Source: Desulfovibrio sp. (GTDB lineage: Bacteria > Desulfobacterota > Desulfovibrionia > Desulfovibrionales > Desulfovibrionaceae). Taken from it: DNA of 39,719 nt. Positions 1 to 8,596 of the stretch are shown here, one piece after another. A program made the position numbers and the translations under genes. The stretch's first letter is position 1. Every line of letters starts with the position of its first letter. The stretch spans positions 1-39,719 of the forward strand of contig JAISKZ010000039.1 of assembly GCA_031260725.1 (NCBI GenBank), given 5' to 3'. The notes under the pieces were generated by a model. It was given only the letters and a program-made list of their open reading frames with translations. It did no database searches and was not told the DNA's origin.

Positions 1-1
1 T

Positions 2-2957
2 TTGCCGACGAACACAAAAGAGAACGGATTCGAGACCCTGATTGTAAATTGGCTTGTTGAACAGAGCGGTTATGAGCAGGGCGAGAATACCGACTATAAC
101 GTAGAGTACGCTGTGGATGAAACACGGCTGTTCCGCTTTCTGCAAAGTACGCAGGCAGCAAAGCTGGCGCAACTGCATATTATGGATTCGCCGCTTGAAA
201 AGAGGAAATTTCTCGAATACCTCAGCGGCAAATTATCCACCGACGGCGTGATTGAGATTTTCCGTAAGGGATTGCGGTACAAGCATCTGCCGCTTGATAT
301 GTTCTATGTACCACCGACAGAGGGCAACGAAAAAACTCGGGAACAGTACGAGCAGAACATTTTCAGCATCACACGACAGCTCGCCTACTCTTCCGCCAAT
401 CTCCATCTCGCGCTGGATTTTGCTATCTTCATCAACGGATTACCGATAGCGACATTTGAATTGAAGAATCAACTGACAAAGCAAAACGTCGAGGATGCCG
501 TTCAGCAGTATAAAACCGACAGAAGCCCGAACGAATTGTTGTTTAAATTCAAACGGTGCATCGTGCATTTCGCGCTGGATGATAGCGAAGCGCGTATGTG
601 TACGGAACTCAAGGGCAAAGCGTCGTGGTTTTTGCCGTTCAACAAGGGTAATAAAGGCGGCGCGGGCAATCCGACTAACCCTTGTGGCATCAAGACGGAT
701 TATCTCTGGAAAACTATCCTCACGAAGCCGGAAATCACAAATATTCTGCTGAACTATGCTCAGGTGACGGAGGAAGAGAATAAGGACAACCGCCGAAAAT
801 CGTATAAGCAGATTTTCCCGCGCTATCATCAACTTGACGTGGTGCGGAACTTACTCGCTGACGCGCAGGAAAACGGCGTAGGCAAGCGGTATCTGATTCA
901 GCACAGCGCGGGCAGCGGCAAATCAAATTCCATTGCGTGGCTTGCCCATCAGCTTGTGACGTTACGGAAAGACGGCAAAGAGATTTTTGATTCCGTGATT
1001 GTCGTTACCGACCGAGTGAACCTCGACAAACAAATCAAAAACACCATCAAGCAGTTTATGCAGGTGTCAAGCACAATCGGGTGGGCGGAGCATTCCGGTG
1101 ACCTCAAAACGCTGCTTGAACAGGGGAAGAAAATCATTATCACGATAGTCCATAAATTCCAGTATATTCTGGATGATATCGCTGGTGAACATCAAGGAAA
1201 GCGCTTTGCCGTAATCATCGACGAAGCGCACTCCAGTCAGAGCGGCAGACTGTCCGCAAGTATGAATATAGCCCTGTCCGGCATTACTGACGATGACAGC
1301 GACGAGCTTGAGGACAAAATCAACGCTATCATTGAAGGGCGCAAAATGGTGAAAAACGCGAGCTATTTCGCGTTCACCGCAACGCCGAAAAACAAGACGC
1401 TGGAGATGTTCGGCGATGCTTATCGTGAGGGCGATGAGGTGAAACATCGCCCATTCCACGAATACACAATGAAACAGGCGATTGAGGAAGGCTTTATTAT
1501 GGACGTGCTTAAATATTACACGCCCATAACGAGCTTTTATCGCATTGCCAAAGCGGTTGAGGACGACCCGCAATTTGACAACAAAAAGGCGCAGAAAAAA
1601 CTCCGCGCGTTCGTCGAATCACAACCGGATACGATTGTGAAAAAAGCGGAGATGATAGTCGAACACTTTCAGGCCGATATTATCGCTAAAGGCAAGGTCG
1701 ACGGCAAGGCTCGCGCTATGGTGGTGACGGGCAGTATTCTCCGCGCGATTGAGTATTACCGCGCGATTACTGCCGCCCTCAAAGCGCGGCACAGTCAATT
1801 CAAAGCGATTGTCGCGTTTTCCGGAGAGAAGGAATATGGAGGTGCTGTCGTCACCGAATCCTCCATCAACGGATTTCCGAGCGGCGAGATTGAAAAGAGA
1901 TTCAAGAATGACCCGTACCGCATGCTTGTTGTCGCAGATAAATTTCAGACGGGTTTTGACGAACCGCTCTTGCATACGATGTATGTTGACAAGGTGCTGT
2001 CCGACATAAAAGCGGTGCAAACGCTCTCGCGTCTCAACCGTGCCACACCGGGGAAGAACGACACGTTTGTTCTCGACTTTGCGAACGATACAGATACCAT
2101 TGCGGAAGCGTTTTCAAAATACTATAAGACCACAATTCTATCGTCCGAAACGGACGCAAACAAGCTAAACGACCTCATAGGGAAATTGGAATCTACGCAG
2201 GTCTATTCCGATGCACAGGTCAGAACTTTAGTGAAACTCTATTTGAGCGGTGCGGAGCGTAATGAACTTGACCCGATACTTGATGCTTGCGCCGATTTGT
2301 ATGAAGCAACTGTCAACGGAAGAACAAATCACATTCAAAGGCTCGGCAAAGGCGTTCACGCGAACATACAATTTCCTCGCGGCGATATTGCCGTACGGCA
2401 GTGTCGAATGGGAAATGACTTCAATATTTTTGACACTGCTCTTGCCTAAGTTGCCATCGCCGGAAGATGGGGATTTATCGTTTGGCATTATTGAAGCCGT
2501 GGATTTTGACAGCTATCGCGCCGAGGCACAGGCAATGATATCCATTCAGATGGGGGACGCAGACGCGGAGATTGAGCCAATCCCCATCGGCGGCACGTTT
2601 TTTATAAAAGAGCCGGAGATGGAATATCTCACGGAAATCATCAACGAGTTTCACAAGCGTTTTGGCGGTATCTGGACAAACGAGGACGAAGCGAAAGAAT
2701 TGCTTGTCGCACTTCCTGAACGAGTTGCTCAAAACGAGGGATACCAAAACGCGCAGCGCAACTCTGACGAGCAAAATTCGCGCATTGAGTGTGAAGATGC
2801 TCTGAAAGCAAGTGTACTCGACATGATGACCGTGAATATGGAATTTTATCGGAATTATAACAGCAACCCGGAATTCCGGCGGTTCCTGTCCGACTACGTT
2901 TTTTCGCAGACGTACAGACCTATTGCTCCGCCGCCCGATGCCCACCCACAGGTGTAA
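2..2957 (+). pseudogene. hsdR: Type I restriction enzyme R subunit (HsdR), frameshifted
   Basis: This is the motor and nuclease subunit of a type I restriction-modification system. The N-terminal nuclease signature is visible (D139 and E153-L-K155 in TFELKNQ), followed by an SF2 translocase with Walker A AGSGKS (303-308), DEAH (407-410) and TATPK. The frame that starts at the window edge with a possible TTG codon ends at 2449. Family-like sequence (EEQITFKGSAKAF onward) continues to 2957 in the next frame. The switch is placed at about 2303-2306, where one extra base would restore a protein of roughly 980 residues, a normal HsdR length. Base composition is lower in G+C than the qmo/apr genes, in line with horizontal acquisition. 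hsdM and hsdS are not in the window and may lie upstream. A sequencing error could mimic the frameshift. If it is real, the C-terminal region thought to contact the methylase complex is lost or mistranslated. Confidence 0.85.
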
Positions 2958-3047
2958 ATTCTTGCGTTTATGACAAAGATGGAATTGCCGAAGCCTGAGG
3001 GTTCTGCATTACATGCCCCTAAACATTATTAGCTTCAGTCGGGACGT

Positions 3048-3755
3048 CTAAAAACCAAAGCCGTCGCTATCCGCCCCGGAAGTGCCGAAACCGAAATCCT
3101 CCGGAACGCTGTTCTCTTCTTCGGGCGCGCCTTCACCTGTATCAGCCCCTGCGGCGCCGGCCGTGACAAAGCCTTTCAGACCATCTTTAATGGCGTCCTT
3201 GATGTTTTGCATCAGTTCGTCATGACTCACAGCCAGCTTGCCCTGAAATTCTGCAACCTGTTTACGCAGGCCGCCCATATCGGTATTCATGACTTTAATC
3301 TTGGCTTCCAGTGCATCACATTTTTTCTGCAACTCCCCTGCTCTCGCCTCAGCATGCTTCAGAGCGCCCACCCGCTCTTCCAGGGCGGCCACAGCGGCCG
3401 TCTGTGTTTGCAGGCTTGAAAATAACTCCCCCAAATAATCCAGCACCTGATCAGCCATGGCCTTTGTACGGCCGTCCATCGGCGTCAATGAAACATTGTC
3501 GCCCAGAACGTTTTTGCCCCGTGAGACAAAGGCCTCCCAAGACATATCTTCCTTCCATTCAAGTTTCAAAAATCCGGGATACCAGCGCGCAAGCCAGGCC
3601 GCAGCAAACGGCCCCACAGCCTTTGCGCAGCTGTCACAGGCGACTGAACGCCCGGCCACATAACCGGCGATATCCTTGATGTTCACGCCCTCCTTGCCCA
3701 CAATCAGAGCAAGCACGGATTCCAGAGGAAAAACTTTGCGATCTGTATCTGACAT
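3048..3755 (-). CDS. qmoD: QmoD, accessory protein of the Qmo complex
   Basis: A 235-residue soluble protein lying 38 bases after qmoC in the same direction. This is the place of the promoter-distal gene of the qmoABCD operon in Desulfovibrio vulgaris (DVU0851), reported to matter for sulfate reduction. The first part has a Cys pair (SVACDSCAK) and several Trp residues. The middle (about 85-165) is a heptad-rich coiled coil. The tail is acidic and Gly/Phe-rich (EDFGFG and DGFGF). An in-frame ATG 24 bases upstream exists, but the start at 3755 is preceded by GGAGGAGG at ideal spacing, so I chose it. The biochemical role is unknown; assembly or regulation of electron transfer to AprBA is inference. 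The identification rests on position and overall character. Confidence 0.8.
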   Translation of the reverse strand: MSDTDRKVFPLESVLALIVGKEGVNIKDIAGYVAGRSVACDSCAKAVGPFAAAWLARWYPGFLKLEWKEDMSWEAFVSRGKNVLGDNVSLTPMDGRTKAMADQVLDYLGELFSSLQTQTAAVAALEERVGALKHAEARAGELQKKCDALEAKIKVMNTDMGGLRKQVAEFQGKLAVSHDELMQNIKDAIKDGLKGFVTAGAAGADTGEGAPEEENSVPEDFGFGTSGADSDGFGF

Positions 3756-3793
3756 GTCGGCCTCCTCCTGTGGGAGCACGGTGTGTTAACAAA

Positions 3794-4975
3794 TCAGCTT
3801 CTTCCATACATGCGGACGTATACAAGCGCCGCTGTGCGGTAGACAAGATGCCCCAATTTTGACCAGGGCAGATAGGCAAAAAGCATCCAGACAAAAACCA
3901 GATGAAAATAATACACCACAAAGGCAGGTTTGACGGCGTCCGCCAGCCTGAAACACTGCGACAGCATGCCTGTCGCCGCGACAAGCCATATGATGCCGAG
4001 CAGATACCAGTCATAAAAACTGGAACCGTGATTGGCAGAATCAAGCGAGACGCGGCGCGCCGTCAGCACCGCAAGGCCGCAGAACAGCATCAGCGCGCCT
4101 ATGTTGGCCAGAATCTTGACCGGAAATGTCAGGGGCATGGGCGTGTGAATCTCTATCACAGGGATAATCTTGCCGCCCCAATGTCCCAAGGCCACCACCG
4201 CCGTCACAAAAGCCAGTATGGCAAAGCTCCAGACCAGAACGGCATGTCCCCATTTGCGGTTCGACGGCGCCTTGCCCGTGATCGGGCCGTCTTCGCAATC
4301 GTCAAATTTCCTGTGTGTGACGACTTCTTCCATGAGCACATCAATAAGATGGCAGAACCAGGATTTCTTTTTGCCGATGACAAGCAGTTTGCCTTGCGGC
4401 CTGAACATGTCCCAGAGTTTCCGCACGCCGCAATACAGGATAAAACAGGCCCCAAAGAAGGTCAGCATAAAAATAGGGTCAATGGTATAATCACCATAAA
4501 ATATCTGGCCAAAGACAATCCGTCCGTCTGCCGCACGCGGAAACCAGTTGCCGTTGTTGTAACCCGCGCGTATCCACCAGACGACAAGCCACAAAACGGT
4601 CGGAATAAGAAAGAGCACGGGCAGGCCGGAAGCCCGGCTCATCCATTTGCCTACAATGGAAGGAGAGGTCAGTTCCTTGTAGATTATGGTACGGGCCGCG
4701 GCCATCACATCTGCCGGACGCGCGCCGCGTGGACACAGATCAGAGCAGTTGCCGCAATTGTGGCAAAGCCAAAGATCCGTATCGCCGCGCAGCTTATCCC
4801 GCAGTCCCCAGGAAGCCCAGACCATCTCCTTGCGCGGATATGGCGCATTGGCCGGAGCGAGCGGGCAGGCCACGGAACAGGTTGCGCACTGGAAACATTT
4901 TTTGAGATTTTCGCCGCCCGATTCCCTGAGTTCCTGAGCAAACTGCAAATCCGGTTTCAGAATACATTGTGCCAT
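3794..4975 (-). CDS. qmoC: QmoC, membrane subunit of quinone-interacting oxidoreductase
   Basis: Membrane subunit of QmoABC, a fusion of HdrC-like and HdrE-like parts, 393 residues. The N-terminus carries two [4Fe-4S] motifs (C27, C30, C33, C37 and C71, C74, C77, C81). About six hydrophobic segments follow, with His residues of the kind that bind heme b. It is expected to oxidise menaquinol in the cytoplasmic membrane and pass electrons to QmoA and QmoB, and so to APS reductase. The start (MAQCILKPD) lies 14 bases after the qmoB stop, with an AGGAGG upstream. No truncation or missing cluster ligand is seen. Confidence 0.95.
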   Translation of the reverse strand: MAQCILKPDLQFAQELRESGGENLKKCFQCATCSVACPLAPANAPYPRKEMVWASWGLRDKLRGDTDLWLCHNCGNCSDLCPRGARPADVMAAARTIIYKELTSPSIVGKWMSRASGLPVLFLIPTVLWLVVWWIRAGYNNGNWFPRAADGRIVFGQIFYGDYTIDPIFMLTFFGACFILYCGVRKLWDMFRPQGKLLVIGKKKSWFCHLIDVLMEEVVTHRKFDDCEDGPITGKAPSNRKWGHAVLVWSFAILAFVTAVVALGHWGGKIIPVIEIHTPMPLTFPVKILANIGALMLFCGLAVLTARRVSLDSANHGSSFYDWYLLGIIWLVAATGMLSQCFRLADAVKPAFVVYYFHLVFVWMLFAYLPWSKLGHLVYRTAALVYVRMYGRS

Positions 4976-4989
4976 TACTTGCCAACCTC

Positions 4990-7239
4990 CTACATGCCCT
5001 TGAACGGGTTGGGGCCCATGGCGATGATGCGGCCGACAAAACCGTCAATCAGGTCGGGAACCCTGTCGTATTCGTCAATAGCCACCTCAAGCTGCTCCAC
5101 CCGTTCAGGCTGCACGCCAAGGCGGTTCAGTGTCTCGGCGATATTTTCCTTGCGCCTTGCACATATCTCTGACCCCTTGACAAAGTGGCACTGATAGTCG
5201 TCGCCGTATTTGCAGCCCAAGAGCATAACACCGTCAAAACCCTTGCTCATGGCGTCAGACACCCATATGGCATTGACGGATCCCAGGCAGCGCACAGGGA
5301 TGATCCGCACAAAGGGGTTCCATGCCCTGTGACGCATGCCAGCCATATCCAAAGCCGGGTACGCGTCGTTTTCACACGCCAGAATCAGAATACGCGGGCC
5401 TTCCTTTTTAAAGTCCTTGGGCACCACGACCTCGCGGATCATTGAGCCTATCTGATCAATATTATAATCGGCAAAAGAGACAACACGCTCGGGGCACGCG
5501 CCGAAGCAGGTGCCGCAACGGCGGCAGCGCGCCGGGTTGGGCTTTGGCGTGCCCTTTTCATCATCGTCAAGCGCCCCGAAAGGACATTCCTCAGTGCAGC
5601 GCTTGCACTGCGTGCACCGAACAAAATTGAACACAGGATAGGAGGCATCGCCTGAACGGGGATGCACCGCAATCCCGCGCGAGGCTGAGGCAATGCACTG
5701 CACAGCCTTGAGCACAGCGCCTTTTGCATCTTCCTCACAGCCATCCATTGTCATGGGCTGACGTACGCAGCCGGCCGCATAAACGCCGGTACGTCTGGTT
5801 TCATAAGGGAAACAGATATAGTTGGAATCGGCAAATCCGTCAAAAAGCTGCAAATCCGGAAAATCAGGCCCCTGACGGTAGTCAAACTGAACGACAACAT
5901 CCTTGGCTGTGATGGGCACCATGCCAGTGGGCAGCACAACCAGATCAACTTCCAGATCAAAATCCATGCCCAACAGCGTGTTTTTGCAAACAACAAGCAT
6001 ATTGTCTCCGGATTCACGAATTTCCGTCACATCGGCCTTTGTCATCATGATGCCGGGACGATCCTGCATCCTCTTGTAAAAACGCTCCAGGATGCCGGGC
6101 ACCGTCATGTCCTTGTACAATATAAAAACCTGAGCGGCGTCATTGGTCTTGTCGCACACCGTATCGGCAAGACGCAACGCGGCCACGCTGTTTACCGCAT
6201 TGGAATAGGCAAGATGGCGTATATTCTCCAAATCTTCCTTGACAAACTTGTCCGCGCCTTCTCCGCTTTCGGCATCGGCTTTGTCAGCCATTGCCCCGGC
6301 GGCCTCGCGCGCGGCCTCTTCAGCCATCGTTATGTCCAGCACAAAAGCAATGCGGCTGGCCGTAATATTGCCCGCAACCAGCATTTTGCCAAATTGCGCC
6401 GCATCCAGCACATTCGGGCCGCGCCCCAAGCCCATCGGCGCGAGGTATTTTTCATCAAGCGGCGTCCAGCCGGTCGCCAGAACAACAGCGCCCACATCCA
6501 CATTGACCGTGCCGTCGGACGTGATGATACCGGCTTTAAATTCGCCCGGCTGGCCCTGAAGCTTTTCCATGCGCGCGTTCAAATAGACTGTAATTTTTGA
6601 ATTGCCCGTAACCGCGCTTATTTTCTCCGATAAATTTGTGGGCTGCTTGTCAGTCCAAAAAGGAGCGAGCGGAGACGCCATGGGAATATTGCGGGCCGCG
6701 CCTCCCAATGTGTCCGCTTTTTCCAGCAGCACCACTTCACAGCCTGTCGCAGCCGCCTCGGCCGCAGCGGTCAGGCCCGTCCAGCCGCCGCCGATAACGA
6801 GAATGCGCTCAACGCCGCTGACAGCCGCAGAATCAGGATTTTCACTCTTCTGCAATTTGACGACGCCCATATTCACATAGTCCCGCGCCATAATACTCAG
6901 CGCTTCAGGGGGGCCGGCGGCAAAATCCGGCGGGCTGCCGTCAGGATTTTTGTAGGAAAGCACGCACTGTTCGCGCAGATTAACATATTCAACCTGCACG
7001 GGAAGACGGTACACATCCGCCTCAGCCCGCGGCGAAGCGCCGCAAAGCAATACTCCGTCGAGCTGCCGCGAGGCTATGTCAGCCTTGATCTCATCCACAG
7101 TGCAGGCCAGCACAGGGCACACCTTGACAACCTGCACAAGTTCGCCCCACTTTTCGCGCGTCTGCGAAGCGAGCGCCTCAATATCCAGGCCACCGCCGAT
7201 GTTCTGCATGTCAAAATAGACGCCAATTTTACCGGCCAT
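4990..7239 (-). CDS. qmoB: QmoB, HdrA/MvhD-like flavoprotein
   Basis: A cytoplasmic electron-transfer subunit of 749 residues. A short N-terminal HdrA-like region with several Cys precedes an FAD dinucleotide-binding fold (GGGWTG, about 150-155). Two [4Fe-4S] motifs follow at 542-552 (C542, C545, C548, C552) and 572-582 (C572, C575, C578, C582). The last 130 residues form an MvhD-like domain with conserved Cys (CENDAYPA, VRCLGS, LGCKYGDDYQCH). By family knowledge this protein, with QmoA, links QmoC to AprBA, and flavin-based electron confurcation has been proposed. It starts 5 bases after the qmoA stop, behind a GGGAGG, so the two are probably translationally linked. Confidence 0.95.
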   Translation of the reverse strand: MAGKIGVYFDMQNIGGGLDIEALASQTREKWGELVQVVKVCPVLACTVDEIKADIASRQLDGVLLCGASPRAEADVYRLPVQVEYVNLREQCVLSYKNPDGSPPDFAAGPPEALSIMARDYVNMGVVKLQKSENPDSAAVSGVERILVIGGGWTGLTAAAEAAATGCEVVLLEKADTLGGAARNIPMASPLAPFWTDKQPTNLSEKISAVTGNSKITVYLNARMEKLQGQPGEFKAGIITSDGTVNVDVGAVVLATGWTPLDEKYLAPMGLGRGPNVLDAAQFGKMLVAGNITASRIAFVLDITMAEEAAREAAGAMADKADAESGEGADKFVKEDLENIRHLAYSNAVNSVAALRLADTVCDKTNDAAQVFILYKDMTVPGILERFYKRMQDRPGIMMTKADVTEIRESGDNMLVVCKNTLLGMDFDLEVDLVVLPTGMVPITAKDVVVQFDYRQGPDFPDLQLFDGFADSNYICFPYETRRTGVYAAGCVRQPMTMDGCEEDAKGAVLKAVQCIASASRGIAVHPRSGDASYPVFNFVRCTQCKRCTEECPFGALDDDEKGTPKPNPARCRRCGTCFGACPERVVSFADYNIDQIGSMIREVVVPKDFKKEGPRILILACENDAYPALDMAGMRHRAWNPFVRIIPVRCLGSVNAIWVSDAMSKGFDGVMLLGCKYGDDYQCHFVKGSEICARRKENIAETLNRLGVQPERVEQLEVAIDEYDRVPDLIDGFVGRIIAMGPNPFKGM

Positions 7240-7244
7240 GCCCC

Positions 7245-8480
7245 CTACCTCCCTTTCACCGTTTGCACCGCCTTCAGAGCGGCGGCTGTGCCGGACTGCG
7301 CAGATCGCGTCACATCAAGGGGCATGCGCGCACAGCCGGCTGCAAAAATGCCGGCTGCTTCTCCGCCCGCAATAAAGCCGTCTTCATCCATGGGCAAAGG
7401 CAGGGGCGGATTTTCACCGGCCAATGACGGCTGCATGCCGGTAGCCAGAACTGCGAGGTCATAATGAAGAGTCAGCTTTTCACCACGCACCGCGTCTTCC
7501 ACCGTCAACGTCACTCTGTCTCCGGCAGCCTGCCCTGCATCGGCAACCTTGCCTTTCACAAAAGATACGTTGGGTTCGGCCCTGACTTTTTCAAGCACAT
7601 TCACATAACGCCCCGGGGCGCGCAGATCAATGTAGTACACAGTGATTTTGACATTCGGATTCTGCTCTGCAAGATACAGGCACTGTTTGAGAGTTGCCAT
7701 GCAGCAGATATAGGAACAATAGTTCAGATGGTTCTGATCGCGCGATCCCGCGCACTGTACAAAAGCAACGCTGTTCGGCGCCCTGTTATCGGACGGCCGG
7801 ACAATACGGCCGCCGGTCGGGCCGCTGGCCGACGCAAGACGTTCCATCTGCATGTTTGAAATGCAGTTTTTTATCGCGCCCGCGCCCAGATTGGTCAACC
7901 TCGTCACGTCATAAGGCTTCCAACCGGTTGCAACAACAACAGCCCCCATATTCAGCACAATCTCGCGCGGCTCTTCGGCTGTTTCAAGAAAGCGGATGCC
8001 GGCAACACGCGCCGCGTCTGACTTTGAAAGCGTTTTTGTGTCCAGCACATAGCGGCCGGGAAAGGCAAAAGGCATGGACTTGTAAAGCCCTTTGCGCATG
8101 GACAGGCCGAAATCAAATTCATTGTCTGTCTTACCTGTCAGTGATGATGCCAAAAGACTGAAATCCACATTGTGGGGCGCTGTCCTGCGGGGGTTCAAGC
8201 GAACTTTTACAGTATAGTCGCCCTTACAGCCGGACAAGGCCGTAATTTCCGCCTGGGTAAAAAATTTGACGCGCGGATTTTTCCTGATGCGCTGGAATTG
8301 AATTTCCAAGCCGCAGGAGGGGGGACAAAGTTTGGGGAAATACTTGTTGAGCTGAGCCACACGGCCGCCGAGCCAAGGCGACTTTTCGACTATAAAGACG
8401 TCGTGACCCAATTCCGCCGCTTCAATGGCGGCTGTAATGCCTGCAAAGCCGCCGCCCACGACGAGAATGGCATTGGACAT
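7245..8480 (-). CDS. qmoA: QmoA, HdrA-like FAD subunit
   Basis: An HdrA-related flavoprotein of 411 residues, the first gene of qmoABCD. The FAD fold is at the N-terminus (VVGGGFAGITAA), followed by GGR and a Cys pair in CPPSCGLE (C52, C56). A second nucleotide-binding segment (VVVATGWKPYD) and a C-terminal GCARMPLDV segment close the protein, as in HdrA. It sits in the cytoplasmic part of the Qmo complex, between menaquinol oxidation and APS reduction. The start is well supported by AGGAGG seven bases upstream. An intrinsic terminator lies between aprA and this gene, so qmo transcription must come from readthrough or from a separate promoter in the short gap. Confidence 0.95.
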   Translation of the reverse strand: MSNAILVVGGGFAGITAAIEAAELGHDVFIVEKSPWLGGRVAQLNKYFPKLCPPSCGLEIQFQRIRKNPRVKFFTQAEITALSGCKGDYTVKVRLNPRRTAPHNVDFSLLASSLTGKTDNEFDFGLSMRKGLYKSMPFAFPGRYVLDTKTLSKSDAARVAGIRFLETAEEPREIVLNMGAVVVATGWKPYDVTRLTNLGAGAIKNCISNMQMERLASASGPTGGRIVRPSDNRAPNSVAFVQCAGSRDQNHLNYCSYICCMATLKQCLYLAEQNPNVKITVYYIDLRAPGRYVNVLEKVRAEPNVSFVKGKVADAGQAAGDRVTLTVEDAVRGEKLTLHYDLAVLATGMQPSLAGENPPLPLPMDEDGFIAGGEAAGIFAAGCARMPLDVTRSAQSGTAAALKAVQTVKGR

Positions 8481-8540
8481 CCTGGTCCTCCTGCGTTGTT
8501 TTCGTTGCGGCTAAAGATGTAAACGTCCTCCCGCCGCGGG

Positions 8541-8575
8541 AAAAAAGGGGGGCGACCGCCTTGCGGTCACCCCCC
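8541..8575 (-). terminator. Rho-independent terminator after aprA
   Basis: Read on the minus strand this is a long GC-rich hairpin followed by six T. The arms are six G/C pairs (8547-8552 with 8570-8575), one mismatch, then GACCGC with GCGGTC (8554-8559 with 8563-8568) around a 3-base loop. It lies 22 bases after the aprA stop and 61 bases before the qmoA start. It should end or strongly reduce aprBA transcripts, so more AprBA than Qmo would be made. Confidence 0.9.
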
Positions 8576-8596
8576 TTGTCTGTATAGAAGCTCGGA

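Noticed and set aside
2958..3047. Possible shared terminator between hsdR and qmoD
   Set aside because: Only short, imperfect inverted repeats are visible and no T tract follows on either strand.
3902..5194. Long open frame on the plus strand opposite qmoC and the end of qmoB
   Set aside because: The minus-strand genes carry complete iron-sulfur and membrane motifs; the plus frame is rich in Arg, Pro and His and resembles no protein.
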